Assembly (NCBI RefSeq): GCF_010894435.1
Contig: NZ_JAAIXZ010000010.1
Span: 375,955 to 439,954, forward strand
Direction of reading: 5' to 3'
DNA length: 64,000 nt
Origin: Pyxidicoccus trucidator
GTDB taxonomy: Bacteria > Myxococcota > Myxococcia > Myxococcales > Myxococcaceae
Shown: in pieces, positions 1-10,462 of the stretch
How the letters are laid out: every line of letters begins with the position of its first letter
Numbering within the stretch: position 1 is the stretch's first letter
Notes under the pieces: generated by a model
What the model was told of the DNA's origin: nothing
What the model saw: the letters and a program-made list of their open reading frames with translations, nothing else
The model's database searches: none
Program-made: the position numbers and the translations under genes

Positions 1-1
1 C

Positions 2-553
2 CGCGAGGGCGGCAAGGGCGGCGGCGGCCCGGACGTGTCCCGCGAGGGCGTGCAGCGCGACATCCTCCCCATCGTCGAGGGCTCCACCGTCACCACCAAG
101 TACGGCATGGTGAAGACGGACCACATGCTCTTCATTGCCGCGGGCGCCTTCCACGTCTCCAAGCCCAGCGACCTCATCCCCGAGCTCCAGGGCCGCTTCC
201 CCATCCGCGTGGAGCTGGAGCCCCTGTCCGGCGAGGACCTGGTGCGCATCCTCCGCGAGCCGAAGAACTCGCTCCTTCGCCAGTACACCGCGCTGCTGGC
301 CACCGAGGGCGTGCGTCTGACGTTCACCGATGACGCCGTGACGGAGCTGGCCCGCATCGCCCAGCAGGCAAACGAGAGCACGCAGAACATCGGCGCCCGG
401 CGGCTGCACACCGTGCTGGAGCGCTTGCTGGACGAGGTGTCCTTCTCCGCCACGGAGATGGGCCCCCGGGACTTCCAGGTGGATGCCGCTTATGTGCGCG
501 AACGCCTGACCTCCATCGTCCAGGACGAGGACCTGTCGCGCTACATCCTCTAG
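2..553 (+). CDS. hslU: HslU, ATPase subunit of the HslUV protease (C-terminal part)
   Basis: This is the last 183 residues of the AAA+ unfoldase that feeds substrates into the HslV peptidase in the cytoplasm. The start and Walker motifs lie upstream of the window. The visible part holds the stretch after the I-domain (VTTKYGMVKTDHMLFIAAGAF), the ELQGRFPIRVEL segment, the sensor-2 region with GARRLHTVLERLLDEVSF, and the family's C-terminal end (EDLSRYIL), which inserts into HslV. The frame is open from base 2 to the TAG. hslV would be expected just upstream. argD follows after 37 bases with no terminator between them. Confidence 0.96.
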   Translation, partial: REGGKGGGGPDVSREGVQRDILPIVEGSTVTTKYGMVKTDHMLFIAAGAFHVSKPSDLIPELQGRFPIRVELEPLSGEDLVRILREPKNSLLRQYTALLATEGVRLTFTDDAVTELARIAQQANESTQNIGARRLHTVLERLLDEVSFSATEMGPRDFQVDAAYVRERLTSIVQDEDLSRYIL

Positions 554-590
554 CGCGCTATACCCGCGCGAGAGGTCCAGAACGAAGGAG

Positions 591-1841
591 ATGCCTGCCT
601 TGCCGCAATGCGAGCCGTCCCCCGCCGCCCCGCCCGTCGTCACTCCGGCCAACCAGGCCTCCATCACCAAGGCGAAGGCGCACCTGCTGCAGAACTACAA
701 GCCCCAGCCCATCGTCCTGGTGCGCGGGCAGGGCACGCGGGTGTGGGACGCGGACGGGCGTGAGTACCTGGACCTGCTCGGCGGCATCGCCACGTGCGCG
801 CTCGGCCACTGCCACCCGGAAGTGGTGGCCGCGGCGAAGGCGCAGCTCGACTCGCTCTGGCACGTCTCCAACGTCTTCTACTCGCAGCCGCAGATCGACC
901 TGGCCGAGCAGCTCACCGAGTGGTCCGGGCTGCCGCGCGCCTTCTTCTGCAACTCGGGCGGCGAGGCTAACGAAGCGCTCATCAAGCTGACCCGCAAGGT
1001 GATGAAGGACCGCGGCACGCCGGAGCGCTTCGAAATCATCAGCTTCGAGAAGAGCTTCCACGGCCGCACCCTGGCCACCGTCACCGCCACCGGCCAGCCG
1101 AAGTACCACGCCGGCTTCGAGCCGCTGCCCGCCGGCTTCAGCCATGTGCCCTACGGTGACATCGAAGCTGTCCGCACCGCCGTGGGCCCCGCCACCGCCG
1201 CCATCCTCGTGGAGCCCATCCAGGGCGAGGGCGGCGTGCGCTCCGCGCCCCCGGGCTTCCTCACCGCCCTGCGCGCCCTGTGCGACGAGCGCGGGCTGCT
1301 CCTGCTGGTGGACGAGGTCCAGACGGGCATGGGCCGCACCGGCAAGCCCTTCGGCTTCATGCACGAGGGCATCCGCCCGGACGCCATCAGCGTGGCCAAG
1401 GCCCTGGGCAACGGCCTGCCCATCGGCGCCATGCTCTGCCGCGAGGAGCTGGCCGCCAGCCTCGTCCCCGGCACCCATGGCTCCACCTTCGGCGGCAACC
1501 TCGTGGCCGCCGCCGCCGCCAACGCCGTGCTGCGCATCCTCCGTCGGCCGGAAGTGCTCCAGGACGTGCAGGAGAAGGGCGCGCACTTCCTCGCCCGTGC
1601 CCGGGAGCTGCAGGCCCGCCTGCCCGCCGGCCGCCTCGTGGCCGTCCGGGGCCAGGGCCTGCTGCTGGGCCTGGAGCTGGACCGCGACGTGGCCCCGGTG
1701 ATTGCCAGCCTCCGCGAGGCCGGACTCCTGGTGAATGCCGCCGGGGAGCGCACAGTGCGCTTCGCGCCTCCCTTCATCGTCACCCGGGATGAGCTGGACC
1801 AGGGGCTCGCCATCGTCGAGCGCGTACTGACGGCGCTCTGA
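591..1841 (+). CDS. argD: Acetylornithine aminotransferase (class III, PLP)
   Basis: A class III aminotransferase of 416 aa, the usual length. It converts N-acetylglutamate semialdehyde to N-acetylornithine in arginine synthesis, and may also serve succinyl-diaminopimelate in lysine synthesis. Visible features are DLLGGIATCALGHCHPEV near the N-terminus, the cofactor-phosphate region FCNSGGEANEALIKL, LLVDEVQTGMGRTG, and the PLP lysine K270 in ISVAKALGNGLP. The start is uncertain. The ATG at 591 directly abuts a GAAGGAG ribosome-binding site (584-590), which is too close, whereas an in-frame TTG at 600 has a 9-nt spacing and may be the real start. Ornithine or succinylornithine aminotransferases are close relatives, so the exact substrate is inferred. 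Confidence 0.9.
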   Translation: MPALPQCEPSPAAPPVVTPANQASITKAKAHLLQNYKPQPIVLVRGQGTRVWDADGREYLDLLGGIATCALGHCHPEVVAAAKAQLDSLWHVSNVFYSQPQIDLAEQLTEWSGLPRAFFCNSGGEANEALIKLTRKVMKDRGTPERFEIISFEKSFHGRTLATVTATGQPKYHAGFEPLPAGFSHVPYGDIEAVRTAVGPATAAILVEPIQGEGGVRSAPPGFLTALRALCDERGLLLLVDEVQTGMGRTGKPFGFMHEGIRPDAISVAKALGNGLPIGAMLCREELAASLVPGTHGSTFGGNLVAAAAANAVLRILRRPEVLQDVQEKGAHFLARARELQARLPAGRLVAVRGQGLLLGLELDRDVAPVIASLREAGLLVNAAGERTVRFAPPFIVTRDELDQGLAIVERVLTAL

Positions 1842-1885
1842 GGCGCTGGAAACCCATCGAATCCGGAAAACCATGAAACGGACGT

Positions 1886-1915
1886 TTGACGCCCCGCGTC
1901 CGGACCCCCTAGTCT
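1886..1915 (+). promoter_or_regulatory. Putative sigma-70 promoter for the J-protein/Hsp70 cassette
   Basis: TTGACG (1886-1891) and TAGTCT (1910-1915) are separated by 18 nt, and the GTG start lies 34 nt further on. It sits in the only gap upstream of the three-gene chaperone cassette. Reading by eye only. Confidence 0.4.
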
Positions 1916-1949
1916 TTGCCTTCCCGCTGCCCTTTCGCGGACCGTCCTT

Positions 1950-3299
1950 GTGAGCGCGCCAAACACGATCGTCGGGCTGGGGGCCCGGACGGACCACATC
2001 GCCAAGGTGCCCAACCTGGACCTGGCCCGACTCCAGCTCACCGCGGAGGAGGGCTCGGTCCTGTCGCTCGTGGGCCGCGTGGAGCGCATCGACCAGGTGC
2101 TGATCCGCTCGGCGCTGGGGGAGGCGCGCACCATCGCCGTGCTGCTGGCGCTGCGGGCCAAGGGCGCCATCGTCCCCGCCCGCGTGGTGCCCCGCACGCA
2201 GCCCGCCCCCCAGGTGGACGCCGCCATGGCCGAGGAGGTGGACCTCGAGCCGGAGCGGAAGAAGGAGATCATCGACCTCGAGCGGGCCCTGGACTCGCTG
2301 GACCACTTCGCCGTGCTGGCCTTGAAGCCGGGCGCCTCTCCGGCGGACGCGAAGCAGGCGTACTACAACGCCTCGCGCCGCTTCCATCCGGACCGCTACT
2401 TCGGGAAGAACCTCGGCAGCTTCCGCGCCCGCATGGAGCGCATCTTCCGGCGCCTCACCGACGCCCACAACGTCCTCACCCAGTTGGACAAGCGCGACGC
2501 GTACCTCCGCGCCCACCCCGCGCTGGGGCTCGCCGCCGCGGCCGCCACGCCGCCGCCCGCGGCTCCTCTCCCGCCCGAGCCGCCGCCGCCGCTCACCCCG
2601 GTGCCGCCGCCGGTCCATTACGTCCAGCCCGCCGCGCCCTCGCCCAGGCCCCCCGCGCCCCAGCCCATGCGGGCCCCGCCGCCGCCCGCGCCCGCGCCTC
2701 CGCCGGTGAACGACGCGGAGTCCGAGGCCCGCCGCGCCGAGCGGCAGGCCCGCCTGGCCCGGCACCCGTACCTGGCGCGGACGGGCAAGCTGTCCGAGCT
2801 GATCGCCCGGGGCAAGGCGGCCGTCGCCAAGGGGGACTGGGAGCGGGCCTACCAGGACTTCCACCAGGTGCAGACGCTGGACCCGAAGAACCGGGAGGTG
2901 GCCACGCTGCTGATGGAGGCGCGCCGCCGCCACGACGGGCAGCGCGCCGTCACGGAATTGGCGCGGGGCCGCACCCTGGAGCAGGGCGGAGACGCCTCCG
3001 CGGCGCACCAGGCGTACCGGCTCGCCAGCTCGCTGGACGACCAGAACGCGGAGTCCGCCTTCCGGGCCGCGCGCCTGGGCTATCAGCTGGGGCAGGATGT
3101 GGGCGAGGTCCGCTCCCTGGCGCAGCGCGCCGTGGAGCTGCAGCCCCAGCGTGTCGAGCACCACGTCCTGCTCGGAAACGTGCTGATGGACGCAGGATCG
3201 AAGAAGCTGGCCAAGCGCGCCTTCGAGGAAGCGGCGAAGCTGGACCCGGAAAACGCCGAGGCGAAGGCAGCGCTGAAGAAGCTGCGCTGGACGTTCTAG
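1950..3299 (+). CDS. J-domain (DnaJ-like) protein with N-terminal accessory domain and TPR tail
   Basis: A 449-aa co-chaperone candidate starting at GTG. Residues about 20-75 form a small helical domain (LQLTAEEGSVLSLVGRV...). Residues about 110-175 form a J-domain with the essential HPD at 149-151. Residues about 190-255 are a Pro/Ala-rich linker, and residues about 265-449 look like TPR-type helical repeats. It lacks the Gly/Phe and zinc-finger regions of true DnaJ, so it is a specialised J-protein that should stimulate ATP hydrolysis by a partner Hsp70. The Hsp70 gene follows after 18 bases, which makes it the obvious partner. The N-terminal domain resembles the C-terminal domain of the third gene in the cassette. 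Confidence 0.82.
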   Translation: MSAPNTIVGLGARTDHIAKVPNLDLARLQLTAEEGSVLSLVGRVERIDQVLIRSALGEARTIAVLLALRAKGAIVPARVVPRTQPAPQVDAAMAEEVDLEPERKKEIIDLERALDSLDHFAVLALKPGASPADAKQAYYNASRRFHPDRYFGKNLGSFRARMERIFRRLTDAHNVLTQLDKRDAYLRAHPALGLAAAAATPPPAAPLPPEPPPPLTPVPPPVHYVQPAAPSPRPPAPQPMRAPPPPAPAPPPVNDAESEARRAERQARLARHPYLARTGKLSELIARGKAAVAKGDWERAYQDFHQVQTLDPKNREVATLLMEARRRHDGQRAVTELARGRTLEQGGDASAAHQAYRLASSLDDQNAESAFRAARLGYQLGQDVGEVRSLAQRAVELQPQRVEHHVLLGNVLMDAGSKKLAKRAFEEAAKLDPENAEAKAALKKLRWTF

Positions 3300-3317
3300 G
3301 AATGCGTACGGTTCCCC

Positions 3318-5159
<1,842 letters not shown>

Positions 5160-6038
5160 ATGAGCAGCCAGCGCGCGAACCAGCTCATCGAGGCGGGACT
5201 GTGGCTGCGGCTGAGCGGCGATGCCCGGGGCGCGCAGCGCCTGTTCGAGCGCGCCCTGGAGCTGGACCCCGGCAACGCCCGCGCCCGCGAGTACCTGGAG
5301 GCCACGACGGCGTCGCTGTCCCTCGGCACGGCCACGCCCTTCTCTCCGCCTCCGCCGGACATCGCGCCGCCGTCCCTGCAGGTGATTGGACGGCTGACGC
5401 CGGTGTCTCCCGTGCTGGAGGGAGACTGGGGCGCCTGGGCGGAAGGGAAGGGCGGGCCCGCGGATGCCGCCAACGCGAAGACGCCCGCGCCGGTGTTCGT
5501 CCCGGAGGACTCGGGCCGCAGCCGGGTGGATGCGATGGACCTGCTGTCGCGGGACGACGACTCCGAGCCACAGGTGTACGTCCTTCCGGAGAGCGAGACG
5601 CAGGAGTACGGCGTCCCCCCGGGCGACACGCAGGAGTACGGCGTGCCCTCGGGCGAGAGCGAGCTGGAGCTGCTGCTGCGCGGGGCGGAGGACCTGCTGG
5701 AGCTGGATGACCACTCCGGCGCCGTGGACCTGCTGTTCAAGGCGCAGGAGCTGGCGCCTGGAGACCCGCGCGTGGAGGCGCTGCGCCAGCGCAGCGAGCG
5801 GATGCTGATGGCGATGCTGGAGTCCAAGCTGGGAGATTTGGGGCGGGTGCCCCGGGTGCGCCTGCAGCCGGACGACATCATCTGGCTCAACCTGGACCAC
5901 CGCGCCGGCTTCGTGCTGGCGCAGATTGATGGTGCGGTGAGCTACGAGGACCTGTTCTCCCTGTCGGGGATGACGCGGCTGGATACCGCGCGCATCCTCG
6001 CGCAGTTGCTGGACGAGGGCGTCATCGCCGCGAGCTGA
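5160..6038 (+). CDS. TPR protein, third gene of the Hsp70 cassette
   Basis: A 292-aa protein of unknown function. Its ATG follows the Hsp70 stop with no gap, so translation is probably coupled. Residues about 5-45 form one TPR-like unit (LFERALELDPGNARAREYLE), and a second unit lies near 160-215 (EDLLELDDHSGAVDLLFKAQ). Between them is a Pro/Ser-rich linker with a duplicated TQEYGVP decapeptide. The last 55 residues (IIWLNLDHRAGFVLAQIDGA...) look like a small helix-turn-helix-like domain also present at the N-terminus of the J-protein two genes upstream. No signal peptide or membrane segment is seen. A role as scaffold or substrate adaptor for the Hsp70 is inferred from position only. Confidence 0.75.
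   Translation: MSSQRANQLIEAGLWLRLSGDARGAQRLFERALELDPGNARAREYLEATTASLSLGTATPFSPPPPDIAPPSLQVIGRLTPVSPVLEGDWGAWAEGKGGPADAANAKTPAPVFVPEDSGRSRVDAMDLLSRDDDSEPQVYVLPESETQEYGVPPGDTQEYGVPSGESELELLLRGAEDLLELDDHSGAVDLLFKAQELAPGDPRVEALRQRSERMLMAMLESKLGDLGRVPRVRLQPDDIIWLNLDHRAGFVLAQIDGAVSYEDLFSLSGMTRLDTARILAQLLDEGVIAAS
5598..5657 (+). repeat. 30-bp in-frame tandem duplication
   Basis: Two nearly identical 30-base units encode TQEYGVPPGD and TQEYGVPSGE in the linker of the TPR protein. The unit is a multiple of three, so copy-number change would alter linker length without a frameshift. Confidence 0.85.
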
Positions 6039-6056
6039 GGCGCGCCCTCCGGCGAG

Positions 6057-6084
6057 GCCGCGTGCCCGGTGGTGGGCACGCGGC
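6057..6084. terminator. Hairpin between convergent genes
   Basis: A perfect 11-bp stem (GCCGCGTGCCC / GGGCACGCGGC) with a GGTGGT loop lies between the convergent TPR-protein gene and the minus-strand lipoprotein gene. There is no clear T-tract on either strand, so it may act as a bidirectional terminator or only as an mRNA-end stabiliser. Confidence 0.55.
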
Positions 6085-6098
6085 GCTCAGGGAACGAA

Positions 6099-7298
6099 CT
6101 ACCGGACCGGCACGCCGACGGTGAAGCTGTCCGTGAGCGTCTCGTTGAGCGCGCTGGCCGTCAGCTGGCACACGTTGCCCGCGGGCGGCGTGGTCCAGTT
6201 GTACTGGACGGTGCAGGACGGCAGGGTGCTCTCGGCGCACGAGTCATAGCCGCGCTCCAGGGTGCCGCACGACGCGCTCAGGTTCAGGTCGCGGTTGCCA
6301 CGGGACGTGCCGAAGGCCACGAAGACCTCGAGCTGGTACGTCGTCCCCGAGCGCAGGAGGGGCAGGTTCGCGGCGCTGTCGTAGCGGCTGACCATCGTGT
6401 ACGGCAGGTGGTTCAGGTTGAACGCGCTGATGGCGTACACCTCGGGACGGGGGATGTAGTTGCCCGTCACCTGGGCGCCACCCGTGCTCGGGCCGCCGTC
6501 CGTTCCACTGCCGAAGACCACCACGCTCAAGGCCATCGACGTGGACAGGCCACGGCTGCTCACCGTCACCCGCAGGGTGCAGCCCGCCGGCTCGGGGCTG
6601 TACCACTGGGTGAAGGCGCTTGAAGGGTTCGTGAACCGGCTCGACGGGCAGTCGCTCGTCCAGTCATAGGTCAGCGGGTCTCCGTTCAGGTCCAGCGCAT
6701 CCACGGACAGGGTGATGAACTCGTTGACGCCGACGGAGGTGCTGGAGTTCGTCGCCGAGCGAATCATCGGGCCGATGTCCGGCTGCGGAAGCGGCGGGGT
6801 CAGGTCGTAGATGTTCATCGACACGGCCGACGTCGTGTTGGCCACGATGTCCACCGACGCGGTGCCGCTGGCCACCAGCGTCAGGACCGTGGGGCTGCCC
6901 GCATCCCGAGGCGGAGGCGGAGGCGGCTCACCCGAGCCCCCATCCCACTCGCTGCCCGCGTCCGGCCTGTCACCCGGCGTTCCCGAGTCCACCGGGCCGC
7001 CGTCTTGCGCCACGTACGCATAGCCGTTGGCCGTCAGCGTCTGCGTGCCCACCGGCAGCACCAGCGTTCCGGTGAAGGTGCCCGCGTCCGTGTACGTCAG
7101 CGCCCGGGTGATGTTGGCCGGCTGCGCCGTGATGACCATGGACTGGATTTGATGCTCAGACAGGCCCTGCACCGAGACCTGCATCTCCCCCTCGAAGCCG
7201 GGCGCTGGCGGCTGCGCCCCATCCTTGCCCGAGCAGGCCACCAACAGCGCGACCGCACAGGCCACGGCGCTTGAGACGAGCGTGAACCTCTTCGACAT
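6099..7298 (-). CDS. Secreted lipoprotein of unknown function
   Basis: A 399-aa exported protein. The N-terminus is a lipoprotein signal with lipobox LVAC and acyl-acceptor Cys22. A beta-rich stretch (about 35-95) and a low-complexity Gly/Pro/Asp linker (about 98-135) follow. Later segments such as NEFITLSVDALDLNGDPLTYDWTS resemble an Ig-like/PKD fold. Several cysteines in the C-terminal third suggest disulfides and a periplasmic or surface location. It is the last gene of the minus-strand run, 126 bases after the dehydratase gene, so it may have its own promoter. No enzymatic motif was recognised. Confidence 0.7.
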   Translation of the reverse strand: MSKRFTLVSSAVACAVALLVACSGKDGAQPPAPGFEGEMQVSVQGLSEHQIQSMVITAQPANITRALTYTDAGTFTGTLVLPVGTQTLTANGYAYVAQDGGPVDSGTPGDRPDAGSEWDGGSGEPPPPPPRDAGSPTVLTLVASGTASVDIVANTTSAVSMNIYDLTPPLPQPDIGPMIRSATNSSTSVGVNEFITLSVDALDLNGDPLTYDWTSDCPSSRFTNPSSAFTQWYSPEPAGCTLRVTVSSRGLSTSMALSVVVFGSGTDGGPSTGGAQVTGNYIPRPEVYAISAFNLNHLPYTMVSRYDSAANLPLLRSGTTYQLEVFVAFGTSRGNRDLNLSASCGTLERGYDSCAESTLPSCTVQYNWTTPPAGNVCQLTASALNETLTDSFTVGVPVR

Positions 7299-7424
7299 GA
7301 ACCTCTCCTCCCCAAAGGCGTTGCAGAAGGAGAATGCCGGCTGCCTCTGACTGTCGCAAACCTCACCGTCACGGAGAGGCCAGGAGCGCTGGGTAGGTCC
7401 TGACCTGCCCGCGACGTGCGCCGC

Positions 7425-7904
7425 TCAGCCCCGGACGATGGCCGTCCAGGTGCCCTTCACCACGACGTCCCCGCGCTGGTTGCGCGTCTCGCTGGTGACG
7501 ACGATGAAGCTCATGCGGGCCTTGTCGTACAGGTCCGAGATTCGGCCGGTGGTGGTCATCACGTCACCGGGGCGCATGACCTCCAGGAACTCCAATTCCT
7601 GCTCGCCGTGGACGAGCATCTGGAAGTTGATCTGCAGCTCCGGGTCCGCAATGGCGGCGCTGAAGGGGCGGATGGCGAACACGACGGCGAAGCTGGGGAA
7701 GGCGATGAGTCCGCCATGCGGCCCGGCCTTCGCTGCCTGTTCGTCGTGGAGGAGCGGGCTGACGTGGGCGGGCGTCTCGCCCGGGGTGCCGGCGCCGGGC
7801 TGCGCGCCGCCGACGGCGAGGGTGAACTCGCGCATCTTCTCCGCGCCAATGGTGTAGCTGAAGGGGCCGTACTCGCGGCCGATGAAGCGCTTGTCGAGGG
7901 CCAT
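7425..7904 (-). CDS. MaoC-like hot-dog dehydratase, N-terminal (FAS1-like) type
   Basis: A 159-aa single hot-dog protein resembling the FAS1-like dehydratase region (HadA/HadC type): FIGREYGPFSYTIGAEKMREF at the start, an AFPSFAVVFAI central helix, and a VHGEQELEFLEVMRPGDV strand. Proteins of this type usually pair with a MaoC partner carrying the catalytic Asp/His to hydrate or dehydrate (3R)-hydroxyacyl thioesters. That partner is the gene immediately upstream, 4 bases away, so the two probably form a heterodimer like mycobacterial HadAB. The acyl substrate is unknown. Confidence 0.78.
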   Translation of the reverse strand: MALDKRFIGREYGPFSYTIGAEKMREFTLAVGGAQPGAGTPGETPAHVSPLLHDEQAAKAGPHGGLIAFPSFAVVFAIRPFSAAIADPELQINFQMLVHGEQELEFLEVMRPGDVMTTTGRISDLYDKARMSFIVVTSETRNQRGDVVVKGTWTAIVRG

Positions 7905-7908
7905 GGCG

Positions 7909-8322
7909 TTATTCGATGGAGGCTTCGACGACGGCGCCCTTCAGGACGTCCTCGCCGCGCTGGTTGGTGGCGGAGACTTCCGCCGTGAGCCGGCCGTCCT
8001 GGATGGACGTCACTTTGCCCTGGAAGGTGATGGTGTCCTCGGGGCGCACCGGCTTCGAGAAGCGCACCCGCACGCGCCGCACCCGGCCCGGGTCTCCCAC
8101 GAAGAGGCCGACGGCCTCCACGGCCCAGCCCAGCGTGCACAGCCCCTGGAGGATGTTGCCGCCGAGCCCCGCGGCCTTGCCCGCCTCGGGGTCGATGTGG
8201 ATGGGGTTGAAGTCCCCGGAAGCACCCGCGTAGTAGATCGGCCGGTACCGGTCGCACTCGCGGACGTGCGTGAAGGTGTCGCCTGGCTGGAAGGTGCGTG
8301 GCATCACCGACCTGTCTACCAC
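7909..8322 (-). CDS. MaoC-like (R)-specific enoyl-acyl hydratase/dehydratase
   Basis: A 137-aa hot-dog protein with the hydratase-2 signature YAGASGDFNPIHIDPEAG, where the Asp and His of DFNPIH are the catalytic pair, followed by GNILQGLCTLGW. The first methionine is at 8322, but the second (MPRTFQPGD, base 8304) may be the real start. It is followed 4 bases later by a catalytically incomplete hot-dog protein. The upstream genes encode a PPC lipoprotein and an NAD-dependent reductase, so a dehydratase plus reductase acting on acyl thioesters is plausible. The pathway is inferred. Confidence 0.82.
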   Translation of the reverse strand: MVDRSVMPRTFQPGDTFTHVRECDRYRPIYYAGASGDFNPIHIDPEAGKAAGLGGNILQGLCTLGWAVEAVGLFVGDPGRVRRVRVRFSKPVRPEDTITFQGKVTSIQDGRLTAEVSATNQRGEDVLKGAVVEASIE

Positions 8323-8331
8323 GCCCGCGTC

Positions 8332-9267
8332 CTACTCCAGGAAGTTGAACGCGTAGCTGCCCTGGCTTCCGTCCGGCAGATACATCACCAGGAACACGGG
8401 GCCGCTCGACGGCACGGTGAAGTCCACCGTGGGGTTCTGCCGGGTGAGCAGCGGTCGCTGCAAGTCGCTGCCGAGGTACACCTCCACCACCGGCAGCACG
8501 CGGCCCGACGGCCCGTCGAAGACGAGGCGGTAGGGGCGCCCGGCCGTCGCGGAGAACTCGAACCAGTCCTCGTCACGCCGGAAGTTGAAGCGCCCGAAGA
8601 CGCTTCCGGGCGACGGGTCGCTGGCGAGGTCCGGGATGATTTCCGTGGCGAACTCGGGGACGTCGCCATGGTCGTCGTCGCCCACCTCGGTGAAGGTGAC
8701 GACGTACGGCCCGGTGGCCGCGGAGACGTCCACCGGCGAGTGGCTGACGCGCAGGAAGTAGGGCGCGCTGGTGGGCGTCTTGAACGTCAGCTCCGCGCGC
8801 GGACGGCCATCCACCGCGTCCAGCCACACGCCGCCCTGGTCGAACGCGTCCACGCGGGGCAGCAGGCTGCCGCCCTCGGGCACCACCGTCACCGAGTAGA
8901 TGCGGCCCGCCCGCGCCTCGAAGCGGAAGAAGTCCAGGTCGCCGATGGGGTCGATGCTCCGGGTGTTGGGCCGCCCGTCCGCCACCAGCGCCCACGCCCG
9001 CGCCTGGCAGTCGTCCGGCTCCGCCGAGTCCCCGGCGTGCACCGCGCAGTTGGCGGCGCTCACCGGCTCGCACACGCCGCTGGGGCGGGACACGTAGCCC
9101 ACGTCGCACAGGCACCGCGTCTCGCCGCCCTCCACCACGCACTGGGTGCGGTTCGGCTCGCGGCAGGTGGAGACGGTACAGACGGCCCCGTCATCGCCCC
9201 CGTTGACGACACAGCCGGGGGTGACGAGGGCCGCCGCGAGGGCGAGGAGGAAGGTGTGTGCGCGCAT
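8332..9267 (-). CDS. Lipoprotein with two PPC-like beta domains
   Basis: A 311-aa exported protein. A signal peptide ends near the lipobox VTPGC (Cys19). Residues about 28-85 are Cys-rich with an EGF-like pattern (CLCDVGYVSRPSGVCEP). Two beta-sandwich repeats of the bacterial pre-peptidase C-terminal kind follow, at about 105-195 (DLDFFRFEARAGRIYSVTV) and about 215-311 (DEDWFEFSATAGRPYRLVF). These domains usually accompany secreted hydrolases, but no catalytic domain is present, so a binding or structural role at the cell surface is likely. It starts 2 bases after the reductase gene stop, so the two are probably co-transcribed. Confidence 0.75.
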   Translation of the reverse strand: MRAHTFLLALAAALVTPGCVVNGGDDGAVCTVSTCREPNRTQCVVEGGETRCLCDVGYVSRPSGVCEPVSAANCAVHAGDSAEPDDCQARAWALVADGRPNTRSIDPIGDLDFFRFEARAGRIYSVTVVPEGGSLLPRVDAFDQGGVWLDAVDGRPRAELTFKTPTSAPYFLRVSHSPVDVSAATGPYVVTFTEVGDDDHGDVPEFATEIIPDLASDPSPGSVFGRFNFRRDEDWFEFSATAGRPYRLVFDGPSGRVLPVVEVYLGSDLQRPLLTRQNPTVDFTVPSSGPVFLVMYLPDGSQGSYAFNFLE

Positions 9268-9269
9268 GG

Positions 9270-10439
9270 TCAGCGTCCCTGACGGGGCGGGGCGTCGGAA
9301 TCTTCACGCTCGGGAGCAGGCCCGTGGTCCAGCGGGTCGTCCACCTGGGTGTCCTCGCGGCGCTTGCGGTACTGCTCGCGCACGTAGGTCACCAGCTGGT
9401 CCAGGTACGAGGAGAGGGGAGGGCAGCGCACGCCCGTGCCGTCCAGCAGCTCCAGCGTGTTGTGGCAGTTGTAGATGGCCAGGTGATTCACGTAGCTGAT
9501 GGCCGCGCGCTGGGGCCGGGCCAGCTTCTCCAGCACCGGCAGCCGCAGCATGACGTCCGCCGCGCGGGCGGAGAGGTTGAAGCGCGGCAGCTTCTTGTTG
9601 GCCTTCTCCGCGATGAGCTCGTACACGCGGCGTGCGCTCATGGGGTTGGGGTCCACCAGGTGGAAGGTGCGCCCCGCGGCGCGCGCATCCTTCGACAGCC
9701 GGAACACCGCCTCCACCACGTAGTCCACCGGCACCACGTTGAGCGGCGCCACGCCGTTGCCCGGCAGCGGCAGCGGCACCACCAGCGGCGACGTGACGAG
9801 CAGGATGCCCAGGTAGTAGGGCCCCTCGAACTTGTCGATTTCCCCCGTGCGCGAGTCCCCCACCACGCTGGCGGGACGGAACACGGTGACGGGCAGGGTG
9901 GCCCCGGCGCGCTGCACCAGCCGCTCCGCCTGGAACTTCGTCTCCTCGTAGGGGTTGCGGAAGGCCTGGCCCCGGTCCAGCTCGTCCTCGGCGATGACGC
10001 CCAGCCGGTCGCCGGACACGTAGCAGGTGGAGAAGTGGTTGAAGCGCGCCAGGTGCGCGCAGTCGCGCGCCAGCTCCAGCATGTTGCGGGTGCCGTCCAC
10101 GTTCACCCGCCACGCCGTGTCCTTGGGCAGGCCCAGCTGGGCCACGGCGGCGAGGTGGAAGATGTCCGTCACCCGCTCGCACAGGCGCTGGTACTCCTCG
10201 CCGGACAGGCCCAGGTGCATGTCCACCACGTCGCCGGTGAGCAGCTCCACTGGCGCGCCCTTCACCTTCGCCGCGTGCTTCTGCGCGTCCTTGAGGTGCT
10301 TGGGCTGCACCAGCGCGTAGATGTGCCCCTTCGGGTCCTCCCGCGCGATGTGCTCCACCAGCCGCTTGCCGATGAACCCGGGGTAGCCGGTGATGAAGTA
10401 CGTCCCGGCGCCGCCACCCTTTTTGCGCGTCTCGCTCAT
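9270..10439 (-). CDS. NAD(P)-dependent extended SDR / thioester-reductase-like protein
   Basis: A 389-aa cytoplasmic Rossmann-fold protein. The dinucleotide motif TGYPGFIG is near residue 16, and the active-site pattern YEETK lies in NPYEETKFQAERL. FNHFSTCYVSGD supplies the upstream Ser/Thr. The overall pattern fits the male-sterility/NAD_binding_4 branch, which reduces acyl-CoA or acyl-carrier thioesters. The C-terminal 45 residues are charged and variable. I chose the start at 10439 because further extension would run towards coaE without an obvious ribosome-binding site. Its neighbours are coaE upstream and a lipoprotein plus two hot-dog dehydratases downstream. The substrate is unknown; a sugar epimerase-like role cannot be excluded. 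Confidence 0.78.
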   Translation of the reverse strand: MSETRKKGGGAGTYFITGYPGFIGKRLVEHIAREDPKGHIYALVQPKHLKDAQKHAAKVKGAPVELLTGDVVDMHLGLSGEEYQRLCERVTDIFHLAAVAQLGLPKDTAWRVNVDGTRNMLELARDCAHLARFNHFSTCYVSGDRLGVIAEDELDRGQAFRNPYEETKFQAERLVQRAGATLPVTVFRPASVVGDSRTGEIDKFEGPYYLGILLVTSPLVVPLPLPGNGVAPLNVVPVDYVVEAVFRLSKDARAAGRTFHLVDPNPMSARRVYELIAEKANKKLPRFNLSARAADVMLRLPVLEKLARPQRAAISYVNHLAIYNCHNTLELLDGTGVRCPPLSSYLDQLVTYVREQYRKRREDTQVDDPLDHGPAPEREDSDAPPRQGR

Positions 10440-10462
10440 GCGGCGCGCAGCATACCCGTCCG

